Shown: positions 1-11,832 of the stretch, piece by piece
How the letters are laid out: each line of letters starts with the position of its first letter
How positions within the stretch are numbered: position 1 is the first letter of the stretch
NCBI GenBank assembly: GCA_032209605.1
Contig: JASFXZ010000001.1
Span: 38,506,619-38,570,618 of the forward strand
DNA from: Mactromeris polynyma
Lineage: Eukaryota; Mollusca; Bivalvia; Venerida; Mactridae
Length of the DNA stretch: 64,000 nucleotides
Reading direction: 5' to 3'
Notes under the pieces: generated by a model
Databases searched by the model: none
What the model was told of the DNA's origin: nothing
Seen by the model: the letters and a program-made list of their open reading frames with translations, nothing else
Made by a program: the position numbers and the translations under genes

Positions 1-804
1 GCCCTCCTAAATTATTGAGATGAGTGCATCGTATTATTAAGAGAACAATGTGCTATGTAATATATACAGATGATAAAAGAGAAGTATCAATTTAATGATT
101 TGCTGCTTTTTATGTTGATATTATCATTGGCATTTTGACAAAGTTTCGATATGAGGAACATAAGAAAGAAGGCGCACGTGCACCTCGATGTGGAGTTTAT
201 TAGGCTTTGTTTAAAGCGTTGTAAAATTTCTGTAATTAATGTTCTTTTGAAATATTTAATTATGATGATGTGGCAAGGGAATCAATCGCCTATTGAAGAC
301 TAACCACAGATGTCCAGTCATATTGTCTTATTATCTTCAGTGATGTATTCTCAATGGAGTTACCAGACATTTATACAAACCCTGTCCGATAAAAGGAGAT
401 TTCTAACTCGTAATGATAATTATGTTCGTGTCTACCTTTAAGAATATTTCATTTCTGGACAGATCTAGAAAATTGTTTGGCAGACGCACTCTTAAAATTG
501 AAGTGGTAACTTCAATTATTTACGGTGTTGGTCATATTGTTCCAACAGGTTGTTTATCGATGAAGAAAGCAATGTAGCGAATTAAACATTGATCAGTAAC
601 AACATCACTTTGAGACAATGATCAATGGAGTGAACATTTATTTCCCTTTTTGGGCTAGCTGGTATACTTCATGCAGATGTTATGTCCCGAGGTTTTGCCA
701 TTGTTATTGTTAATGTATATATATTTTCAAATCACCCTTCACTTTTTTGGATTGTTGTGCGCTTTGAATGTATAATTTTTTTCTCGGCTTCTATTCGCAC
801 TTTT
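1..804. other. Intergenic, nothing recognised
   Basis: AT-rich sequence without a convincing open frame, RNA gene or repeat. Confidence 0.6.
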
Positions 805-1072
805 ATGTCCCCGAAGAATGGCGAAGGGGCACAAAGTGTTACCCATGTCCGTCAGTGCATCCGTGCATCCGTCCATGCGGTTTCCGATGAATAACTGTTG
901 AAATGGATGTATTTATTCAATTCATATAGAGCACATAATCAAGTTCGATTTCGGTTATAGTCCATTACTTTTTTAATGAGTTATGACCCATTTTCAACTT
1001 GAAATTGGTTTCCGGTCAATTACACTTAAAAAGCCTATAGCGGGATCATCCGTGTCCTATGGACACATCTAG
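805..1072. repeat. Dispersed repeat, family not named
   Basis: Starts with TGTCCCCGAAGAATGGCGAA and a block of CCGT/CATCCGT repeats, and ends with GTGTCCTATGGACACATCT. Both ends resemble interspersed repeats I have seen in mollusc and other invertebrate genomes, but there is only one copy here and no clear terminal inverted repeat. Confidence 0.45.
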
Positions 1073-3735
1073 TCATACATTTGCGTGCATTTGAAACATT
1101 TTAGTTTAATATACTGGCACATTAACCGCATACAAACTCTTCTCGGATTTGTCTTTATCGAGGTGATGTTATACCAAAAGTTTATCCGGTATTAGTGTTA
1201 AAATTAATGACAGACTTTCTGGACCTAGAAGTTAGTCGGTGCCTATTTCGACGTACGTTCATGTTTATACCGAATATTCGGACACGAGACCTCTGGAACA
1301 CGAAATTGTTTAGGCTGAATTAGAACTTTGATTGGAACATTCAGTATGAAATTATAACGTAATGTGAGGTAAATGTTATGTTCCACTTTGAAAAATGATT
1401 TCGATAAACATTGAATGTTTATAGAAACTCACAATGCGTTATACACTTGCATGCTTTATATAGTTCGTAAAACATTATTAGCACCCAATATTAAAAACAT
1501 GAGTTTTATAACCGTCAAGATAACAATTACCGAAGGACCTCGCAGTATAAGTATGCGAGACCTAACGACAAGCAAAAAATAATTATTACACCACAGCGGA
1601 GACTAATTATGTCATACATCAAAATTATGATACAGTATTACCGATTTTTTTCAGTAATTAATGTTTTAACGTGTTTTTCAAGGCATAATTATAGGTGAAA
1701 CTGTAAAGAATTCATGAAGCAGACTCACAGATTACTATATTTACACCGAGCTTGTATAATTAATTTCTATTTCCAGCAACAAAGCTCTGGCTTTAAAGAG
1801 CAATGGAAATAAACAGTGAGGCCTAGAAAACTATTAGCGCGGTATGGGGCTACCATCGGATCAATTTCCTATCTGTATTTATCGCTCCATGTGTTTTCTG
1901 TCTGCGTTAACACATAAAAATATATATCTATTTTTAAAGTTTTCATTGCCGAAATGGCTTCTTCCTAATTTATACACGTACTACGGAACGTCTATAAAAG
2001 ATTTCGATAACCAAATTCAAGCGTAGAGCATTTGAGAAAGACTGTTATGGATTTTAGGTAATGAAGTCGGTATTTTTCTTCAAACAGTGTTCGTACAAAA
2101 AAGAACAAAGTTTCCAATGCTTTTCATTCTTAGAAGTTCACCAATTGTGTCATACAGCACGTTGTGATTCGTGTTGTATCGTGCCCCTTATTCAGGTAGC
2201 ACGCGAAATATTATATGAAAGTTTTATTTGAATATGTGTTGCTACCCGCTGTCCACTTTTGCTATTTTTTATTAAAATCTATATTTCCATAACAACGCAG
2301 AAGCAAAAAGACCACTTACGTGTATTTTAACATTTTCAGTCTGAGTTCCACTCGTATACTGTTCATGAACAAGACCCTTGAACAGATTTATTGGTATTTC
2401 ATAATTACATATGGCGCTTTTGGTACTGCTTGAAAAGCTAATATATTGTCGCGAGAATAATTTCATAAGTCGCTGTGTCGAGACGAATGCTTTAATAAAA
2501 CATGTGTGCCGCGGTGTTGTCAGCCATGATAGAAATGTCTTAATTTCACACATGCTGTAATTATTGCAATTTAATTACCAGACGCTCTTAATTTTACTGT
2601 TTTTATCTCACTTAAAGCATCTGTCTATTATGTATTGATATGATAATAACTGATATGGTTATGAGCCGATACAATATTTCAAATATTGTTTAAAAAGTCT
2701 CGATATGAAATTGACATTCTGAAATGAAGTATTTCGTCGGTGTCAAGGGACAAATATCTGTCTTTGTACGAGCTGAAAATCAACAAAGGAAGGTCGATTC
2801 AGGCGATAGAAAAAACGATTGAAATGTAAACAAGCGGAGTTCAGATAATATCTTTATACCGACGATTAAAGATAAGTCAATATCGAATGTTATTCCCCTA
2901 TTAAAGAGAGGTTGATAGAGTACGGGCTTTTGGATGAAGTATTAGATTAAAATTTCGTATATTTGCTTTACTCTCTATGATCAAAGTAGCGTGATCGTGC
3001 GTAATTGGCCAATAAAAGAAATGAAAATAAAATAAGCTCGTAAATTGCGCATTAAACTGTGAAATATCGAACCGCCTTGGTGAAAGTACTTGCCGTAACA
3101 CTGCATGATTGTGTTACATAACTAGAATGTAGAAAGTTTGAAAATCATACATAGATAGATAGATTTATTTCAACATAAAATGTGCAATTTGCATGGCAAT
3201 ATTAGTAACAACAATATGTCAGAATCAATAAAGCCATATCAATCAACATTATATGTTCAGGATGACACAAAAAATAGTTCAAGTAAAAACTCTTATTTCC
3301 ATTGTGGTCATACATAAAAGTGAATGTTCAACTATACAATACTAGATTTATTAAATATATGTGACATGTTTCCATTAGCGGAATGTGACAATCCATGATC
3401 CAACGATGTCCAAAGAACTGAAGCTAACTGAATAGGAGTTGTTGTGAAAAGTGTAGCATTTAATGGCAAAAGATGATAATCCCATTCTTATAAATTTATC
3501 AAAGATAATGACATTACCATATTATACTTAGTTCTATGTTAGCAATATAGCAGTCGATGGTCAAAGGGTAATTTAGTGGTTATTACTGCCCTTGACAGAT
3601 ATTCACATAAAGATTTTAATTGCCCCTTATCTCAACTTTACTGCCATAACTATCTTAAACAATAACCATTTTTTTCTATGATTGTGGGATATTTAAGTCA
3701 CATACACAGAAAAGGTTATGTTGTCAAACTGTTGG
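1073..3735. other. Intergenic, nothing recognised
   Basis: Only short chance open frames (under 95 codons) without start context, homology or splice support. Confidence 0.6.
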
Positions 3736-3903
3736 GGTGGAGGAAGCCCTCGGGTAAACACCCGGGTAGAACCGCCAACCTTCCATAAGCCAGCTGGATA
3801 GCTTTTTTACTTACAAATTTGACATTTCGGTTGGGATTCGATCTCGCAAGTAAGGAGCAAGTAAGCTGACGTCAGCTACCAAAGCCACATGACCAAAGAG
3901 ACC
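3736..3903 (-). mobile_element. tRNA-derived SINE, antisense copy
   Basis: The body begins with GGTGGAGGAAGCCC and CACCCGGGTAGAACCGCC, a motif common in molluscan interspersed repeats. The end is the reverse complement of a tRNA-like head: on the minus strand an A-box-like TGGTCATGTGG is followed by a B-box-like GATCGAATCCC. The element is therefore oriented on the minus strand with the head at its high-coordinate end. Confidence 0.65.
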
Positions 3904-6360
3904 TCGTTTACTTTTATTTAGCAGTTGTTATGTCTGATATCTTTAGCTCTCCGGATTAGTAAAGACAGTCCCATATCATGCGTATTAGATAAGTTAAGTT
4001 GTTCAGCTTAGCTCAAAATACAAATCAATTCGTCTTTGTTTGTACCAACAAAGGACCTGGCTAATATCTGGCGAAATAGCTTACATGACATTTGTATAAA
4101 ATTATTATTTTCTTGTCTTATGTTTTGACTTGTTGAAAACATTGCCAATAAAACAGTTGGAAATGTACAACCACCACAATCAGTGGCGGATCTGTTTGTT
4201 GCATTATTGTCATATAATTACTCTCCAAAGGAACATCATTTGGGGGGATATTTTTGAGAGGTTGTTTCTTTAGAGAGGCTAAATAAATTGCACGTTCCTA
4301 GTACAGTGGAAAATAATACAAAAAGTGTTGTTTTTCAAGAGAATGCCGCTCTGGAGTAGATGTACTGCATAAATATAATACAAATGTCTGACATAAGAAA
4401 AAATCTCAAATTTCAAGGTTTGTGAATCGGGAATAGGCGTATTGATGAAGATTCGACAGCACTGGCATTTCTACTAAACTCTTTAATTAGAAACCAAAAG
4501 GTCAACAGAGAATTTGATTGGGTGTATAAGTTTCTAATCCATGATAAAATTATGCAATCTTTTCATGACTGTAACGAGCACGTATTTGTAAATATTTAAA
4601 CAGGCTTTCATTTGTTATTTAGTTCGTCTGGCATCGAGTAAAGAATTACATTCATGTACAAATCAATTATCTCCATATGTTTACGAACATATCGTTCTGG
4701 CAAGAGCATTGTTCAGATAAACATGGTCGTTTCCTGATGTTGAAACGCAACATCTGCGTGTCGTTAACTCAACGAGAGAATATCCATAAAAACTGTCTTA
4801 AAAACAGATTATTTGGGAACATATCTACTTTGAATAAGATGTTTTATGCTAGTGGTTTCGAATCTTGCTCTGATCTCAAAATCTGATTTTGTAGTTGCCT
4901 TGGTTCAACCATGATCAATCATCTATAAAACAAGTTCCTTTTCAGTGTCACGTGTTTCTCATATTGCTTCTCACTTTATGCTGTTGTTAATTTGCTAAAC
5001 CATGCCAGTCGGTACATTTGGAGTGTTTGCAATATCATTATTGTGATGTTTTGTCTTTGTCTTGAATGGTTAGAGGTTCTGATTTCTACTATGTTCATGG
5101 TTCTTGTACCACATGCAATATACACATTGCCATCCTTATGACAGTGTGTTTGTGGCGCCACGACTGACCAATCAGTGTTGGCCCCTAATCTAAATTTTTA
5201 GGTGCTTCTGTACACGGCCTATTAGTGTCTGGAATATAAAACGATGTTAAACATTATTCGCCTAATGGATCAACTTATATTTGGGCAGGGGTATTCTTAA
5301 CAAATACATTCTAATTACAAAACTTAGGCACTATATAAGTAAGTGCTCTTGTACAATGTTGTGCGGACACCGAGTATATAACTAAGTATATAAAATGAAC
5401 ATAGATGGTGAGTAGGAAATACCACGTGCAATGTGCGCAGCCGACCCAAAGGCACAAAGGAGGCACGATAGAATGCAACACGCCTGCAGAAAAATAACGG
5501 AAACACAATTAAACGAAACAATTATTCGTATTCTAGAATTATCGGCGTCGAGCATTCTCATTTTCTCGTATGCAACTTTATGCATTGGAGACGTCTGATT
5601 CGTTGTTGCTTGTTGGCAATCATTTACTGCAGTGTCGGCTGCTCCGCATCACATTATATTGGCAAGTTCTAAATGTAATCAAAATTTAATCGCTAGAGTT
5701 ATAATTATTTGCTTTTATTCCTTCCGGCGGCTGTATTGATGAAATTGTACGTTTTAATAGTCGATAAACATGTAATAAATGATGCAGCAGACGACACAGT
5801 TATGGCTCCTGGCTTTAACCAGGATGTTTTACTAATATCCCTAATTAAGGCGCATTGAACCCGGGTCACAGTGGGATTAGTTCCTCATCAAAAAGAGAGA
5901 AAGCTACATTAATTTAATTCAGACAGCTGGGTTCATTGAAAGGAAACCGACTGATTCTTTAATAACGAACATCATGCCTTCCTTTGCCAAAAAAGAATAC
6001 AATATGGGGGCAAAGAGCAACGTGGACGCCAATCAAGATTTTCCGGTCGGTGACACCGTTTTAAATATCGATGCTATTTTGTCAATTTTATTATACATGA
6101 TAAGAACTGGAAGTTAACTCACACTTTTAATTATCAATACCTATAGTTTAAGCATATCGTTTTGATTTTGAAAATATTTCCTCTTCCAAATTACAATCTG
6201 ACCTCCCAAGAGTCTGTACGTAGACTGAACGATGGTGAAAGATGAGTAATAATACGTTTTAAGTAGAAATTGTTTCTAGTGAAACGAAAATCTATTGAGA
6301 TAATTATAAGGCGCTCTTCTGATGTACAATTCTTCTCTGGTTACAATGAGAAAGAAAGTA
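3904..6360. other. Intergenic, nothing recognised
   Basis: No supported gene. Overlapping minus-strand open frames at 5311-5585 are 65-67 codons each in different frames and look like chance. Confidence 0.6.
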
Positions 6361-6533
6361 AGCGGTGCTGATGGAGATAGTAGTGTTGTTGATGGTGGTG
6401 CTTGAAGTGTTGGCATATAGGGAGATGACAGCGATTTGAATATTGAAAGAAAGAGAGGTGATAGCAAATATGACGTTGATTAAGATTTTAGTACTGGCAG
6501 ACGATATCTGTGATGAGGATGATGACGATGATG

Positions 6534-6770
6534 GTGAATAGAGTGCTGGTAGAGGGTAGTTGATAGCGATGATGGTGATGGTGATGGTGATGATGATGAT
6601 GATAGTGAATATAGTGCTGGTAGAGGGTAGATGATAGCGATGGTGGTGATGATGATAGTGAATAGATTGCTGGCATAGGGAAGATGAGAGCGATGATGGA
6701 GATGGTGATGATGGTAATCAGAGCACTGACAGCGGGGCGACGAAAACGATGGTGATGATAATGGTTAGCG
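6534..6770. repeat. Minisatellite with embedded GAT microsatellite
   Basis: Units start with GTGAATAGAGTGCTGG or a close variant at 6534, 6605, 6658 and 6714. The spacing varies (71, 53 and 56 bases) because each unit contains a GAT/GGT triplet run of different length. The minus-strand translation gives a meaningless polyhistidine run. Confidence 0.8.
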
Positions 6771-6860
6771 AAGAGTACGTAAGTAAAAAGGTGATGATGA
6801 TAATAACAAGAATTAAAGTTTTATCAGGAAGATGCTGTGGTTGGTGGTCGCTAAATGACG

Positions 6861-7915
6861 ATGATGATAATAAGTATCATTTACAAATTATAAGTATATT
6901 TACAAAATGTTAAATAGTGTACTGTGCAGATTTTTATCAACCTGCGAATTCATTATGCAAAATCAAATACTGGTATATATAAATAGCTCCCTTCTCTGTC
7001 ATGTTATTAAAATGACACACAACAGTTTATGTATCCTAGATGTCTCGTGTTCCTAACATAACAATGTAATTCTAGTACATTATATAATATCATTTCCCCC
7101 AATAAATTTCATCTCGTGTCTCTTGTCGTATCGCATTAAATCTGGTGCAAATTATCCGTCATGTCTGTTGTAAATGCATTAATGTAGTATGCAGGGGGAT
7201 TTAATCTAAATTCATAACTATTCCGTATCTATGTCAGTGTTATATCTCGTCATGACATAATAAAACAATACATTATAATTACTACTACAATTGTAGACGC
7301 GACAAGCGTCAATGGTGGCCAATGGTGACACGGCTGGGTGATCATAACACTGTATTATACAATAAATTCAACAATTATACGATCGTTAGCGATAAGTGAC
7401 TCGAAGTCATCAATCTTCTTAAGAATGTTAATATTTTATCTAAAATTTGATAGTTATTATACTCGGGGTACTTAATAATAACGCCCGCGAGATACATTAA
7501 ATACCTAAGAGAACATAGGTCCGTATCCAAATGAGAGCAAACTATGTCATTTTACTCCTTATATCACATATTTAAACGCTTTCCGCAAACACGTTGTAGA
7601 TGCGTAAATGTGCTATAGGTTGGATTCCTTTCAAGTATAATGTTGTTCGTACCCTACTAGTAGACTATAGGTAATACATCGTGTATAATAAGAACGGAGT
7701 GTCCAAATGGGGACAGTGTGGTTTAATGATGTTTCAGTTGTCAACAATTCGCGGTAGGTTGACCTACCCGGTGTCCCTGGGGCTCCTGCAAGCTCGGACT
7801 TGTCCCCCGCGTGCTATGGACAACTCGCCTTCTTTATCAGAAATGAAGGAGATATTATTTCATGCACAGTGGAAGAATATGTGGTAAATGTATTGTAGAG
7901 CCGTCGTCAGTTCTT
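6861..7915. other. Intergenic, nothing recognised
   Basis: AT-rich, except for a small GC-richer patch at 7745-7830 around a 68-codon open frame with no recognisable similarity. Confidence 0.55.
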
Positions 7916-8230
7916 GGATGTCCCTTCCAAGAAACCATAATATTGTTTTAGAAAGCATGAACCACATGGGCGCATACCGGTGCATTCCAGCAGCTTATGT
8001 TCAAATTGTGATGGAATGGAATAGTCTCATTTGCGGAATCCAGTAAAATTGTTTCCCCTTCGAAGTGTGCGATGAGATGCCACTTCCAAGAAGCCATATT
8101 GTTTTAGAAAGCATGCACCATACTGGCGCGTACCGGTGGCAGTTCATCTTCAAATTTTGATCGAATCGAATTGTCTCATTTGTGGAATCCACTAGAATTG
8201 TTGCCCCTTCTAAGGGTGTGTTGGGTGCCT
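7916..8230. repeat. Two-copy tandem duplication, unit about 158 bases
   Basis: CTTCCAAGAA, ATATTGTTTTAGAAAGCATG, GCGCATACCGGTG/GCGCGTACCGGTG, TCTCATTTG and GGAATCCA occur in the same order starting near 7924 and again near 8082. The copies have diverged by substitutions and small indels. Confidence 0.85.
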
Positions 8231-9628
8231 TTTGACGGTCTAGTTTAGTTTCTGACTAAGACAAATAATGTAATAATGTTACCAGCCACAAAACAACGTT
8301 GTGTTTATTATCATAGTGGAATGATAAACAGACATATTATATTGTTTTATGTCAATTACACACCGTCAATAACGTACAGGTATTTTATCATTCGCGTCAG
8401 AGAGTGCCGATTGAAGTGCGTGTAATATTTCTATTATCGCATAAATCTTTGAAGCCTGTCTTTCTTTTATGGTTTAAATTTAACTAACGCTATGAGAATT
8501 TAATAGACAAACCTGATTTAAATGCAACGTTCGTATCTCGGGTTCGGTGATCAAAGCTCATTTCTTAACTCTTCGTGTCGTCTTCGTTCATGTAAATGCC
8601 GAGTCACAGTGCTTTCGTTAAATGTGTAATTTAAGTTGTCGTAGGATTGTGTTACTTATACCTCTGAAAGAAAACTTAATTTACGACCAAGACCGAGTTC
8701 AGATATAATAGTATTCAAACCGTATTTAATCTCCATAAATATTTCAAGTTTTAGTTTGCGGTTTGATAAAAAGTTGAACATTTAACCGAAAGCACGCCCA
8801 TGGATTTTACTACAAGCTTACGAATCTTGTTAACCGCGGTATTTCGCGTCTAAATAGAGGAAAGTCATTACCGTGAAGTCCTGTGTGGTAATATACTACT
8901 TTGAAGAATTTAATGTAGGGGCTACTTAATTTATTTTTGTGAAATTTAACTCCACTGCGTCGATTGCTTACACAGAATGGGCGGCTTGTTTGTTTTAAAA
9001 TGTCATCAATTGTACGCAATCTCCTAAATCAAGTGTATGAATCACCTCAAGTATGCTTTCAATGATACTCAAAATCATCATCATTAGCAGCATCAGTGGT
9101 GGTATACACACACAATCAATTAATTCATTGGTAGTAATATAAGTGTAGGATATTAGTTTGCATTGTCTGTCCCGACCTTTCGCGCTCACTTGCACATCAC
9201 GACTGTTTATGAACTCGTTTGCTTAAGAACAAATACCTAAATACCTTTGGGTCTTTGATAAGAAATACCGGTTATATTTAGCGATTTTCGATGTGGCTGT
9301 TTAAAAGCCATTCAATCAACACTTATCAAGTTCAATTCCCAAGACCACTGTATTTATCGAATATTATTCCGATATCGTGCGTTCAGTAATACATGTCTAG
9401 TTCATTTTGTGAATGATCATTGTTCGCCCTGGCGGCAATGTTTTCTGGCAAGATGTCGCATATTGTAGTCGAGTACATTACATCGACATCTGTGACAATA
9501 ATGGCATAATTTATTAATTGCTTTGGCTGTTTTAATGTGATGAATGATAACCGAACAAATACCCAAGTACTGGGTAAATGTTTAACTGCTATTGGCGTTT
9601 CTGTAACAACCGCCATACTATCATAATA
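8231..9628. other. Intergenic, nothing recognised
   Basis: No supported gene or repeat. Confidence 0.55.
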
Positions 9629-9876
9629 TTGAGCGCCGCTGTACGATTTCCAACCTTTTTTTTAAAGTGACGTCATTTTCAGAAAACGCCTCATGTGACG
9701 TCACCATGTACTGGCAGTAAGCAATATTTGCCCCATAATGCAATATGAAAACAAAGTGACCATATGGAGTAAATATTATTTCCTGTTTGCACATAGTGAC
9801 ATCACATGTGACGTTTACTTGAACGGACGTCTGAGTGACTTACAGAAGAGGTTGGAAATCCCATAGCAGCGCTCAA
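9629..9876. mobile_element. MITE with about 28-base terminal inverted repeats and internal CRE-like sites
   Basis: The left end TTGAGCGCCGCTG...GATTTCCAACCT is matched by the reverse complement of the right end, TTGAGCGCTGCTA...GATTTCCAACCT. Total length is about 248 bases with no coding capacity. The target-site duplication is not clear, so the superfamily is not assigned. The interior contains TGACGTCA at 9667-9674 and again near 9697, plus a TGACGT near 9809. Confidence 0.8.
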
Positions 9877-11698
9877 TTATGTAAATATGGTAGCATGTTT
9901 ATCATGAATATTCTTCTCTCTCACACTTATGCTTTGCTCTGTGTTCACAAATAATTCGTTTTCAGAATCAAGATCAAATATGTCTTCAAAACTTTGAAAA
10001 AAATGTAATTTAAGGCTAAATCTTTTTTACATAATGACATAGATCTACATCTATATGGACATTTCGCATTTTAAGACCTTAAGTTCAGAAGTCTTGTTTA
10101 TTTAAGAGAAATGGTGATTAATAGGTTTCCTGACAAAATCTGAAGATCACTTTCTGTCTTAAGTATAATTACTAACTTTCTCAACAATAAATGTAAACTT
10201 TTGAATGTTTTCAGACTGTTAATTAGAAGCTTTTAGGCATTTTCTGTGTTTGTGTATGATGAGAGTACTGATATTGTTGAAATAGTTTCAAGATCAGCTT
10301 GATCCAGATCGGTTGATATCCTTTGTGAACACGGAACCAGGAGTTAAATTTTCTGTTGATTGTATCCTTTATTCCACTTCCACATCCCACAATTCCCTGT
10401 TTTACACGCAATTCATATGCATTTTTGTCGTCTGCTTTTCACCTCTCGACCACCCCGGAAATTACTAATGAGTAGTTCCAACATTGATTACTGGCTCAGT
10501 TCATTGTATCATCAAGGTGGGTTTTGTGCTCTAAATCACTCGCTTGCTTGAAACAGTCGGCAATTTTGTTTATTTGAAGTATGTTTCACAGCCAAATAAT
10601 TGCAACTGCATATTGGTAAAGTAAAACACAACACCAGCATTTGAACAAATTAACTATTTATATCATGTTCTGCATATAATATGGCAAAAAAGAAAATAAA
10701 CAGAATGAGTGAAAGAGTACACTAAATGTAAATCTGCACAGTGTTGATAACATGCATATGCACTCGCATATGTTTCTATGGAAACGATATTTAATGCATA
10801 AAGACGAAAGAGTGGGGGGAATAATAACTTGAACAAAAGGGCAATATAATACATATCATACCGGTGTCTATTTAAACATATTACATTGTAAGTGATGTAG
10901 CAAATTCGTATCAAAGTGGAGTAACAGGCAGGGGAATATCTATAATTATTAAATCAGTACAGAATACAACAGACTGTGTATCACTTAAAACACCAGACTG
11001 GTTACATACTCGCTAAAGGCCCAAATTATACAGTACAAAAATACAGATATATTATTCCGGTAACTGGATAACTTAAAGTAAGCTTCAATCAAGAGCAATC
11101 CACTAGGCTTAATAAAATTCAACACCTATACATGTAATACCATACAATACCAGTAACACCTAGGCTAACCCATCTTGGTTAAAAATAATAAAAACTTTCA
11201 AAAGCAAAACATAGTACAAGATACAAGTATATCTATCTAAGCGTATGTTTTAGTAGCAAAAACTTATCCACGAAACAAAAATGTATATACAATGAACTCA
11301 TAGCACATTTTTGTCTTAAGATACAACTTAACTAGTCAATGTTTAAATTAACAGTTCAATGTTTACATAGCTCTAATCTACACCAGCACATTAATATTAT
11401 ACAAACAGTTAACAGTCATAAAGGGCATCTATATCAGACAAACATTTGCCCATAATATATTCTACCCTATCACACACCTGACAGAAATTCTACAACATGT
11501 CTCAAATATTTCTGAATCGTAATCTGTTTATTTTTTCAAGGGGAAATTTATTTCAGAAGATTGAAATCTGATAAAAATACAAAGTTAGGAATCTTGTAGC
11601 GAGCTTTGTAATTCATCTCAAATTGGAAACAAGGGAATTTTTTTTACATTGATTATGAAAACAAGTTTACAATTTATATCAATCACTCTCGATGACAG
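9877..11698. other. Intergenic, nothing recognised
   Basis: AT-rich. The 60-85-codon open frames have no homology that I recognise. Confidence 0.55.
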
Positions 11699-11832
11699 CT
11701 TCCAGGGTGACTAACTAGTACTGGCGCCTCTTTTAGGGGATGTGAAGCTCCTCGTCAAAGCAGGATTCAAACTCACAACCTTCGAATCAAGAAGGAGTCT
11801 GCATGGCCCTCTAACCCTCGAACCCTATGCCT
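11699..11832 (-). mobile_element. tRNA-derived SINE, antisense copy
   Basis: On the minus strand the end near 11832 reads GGCATAGGGTTCGAGGG..., followed by GGCCATGCAGACTCC and then a B-box-like GTTTGAATCCTGC. The layout is that of a degenerate tRNA head followed by a short unrelated body. Confidence 0.5.

Noticed and set aside
6488..6676. Histidine-run open frame on the minus strand
   Set aside because: Translation of the GAT/ATC triplet repeat, not a protein.
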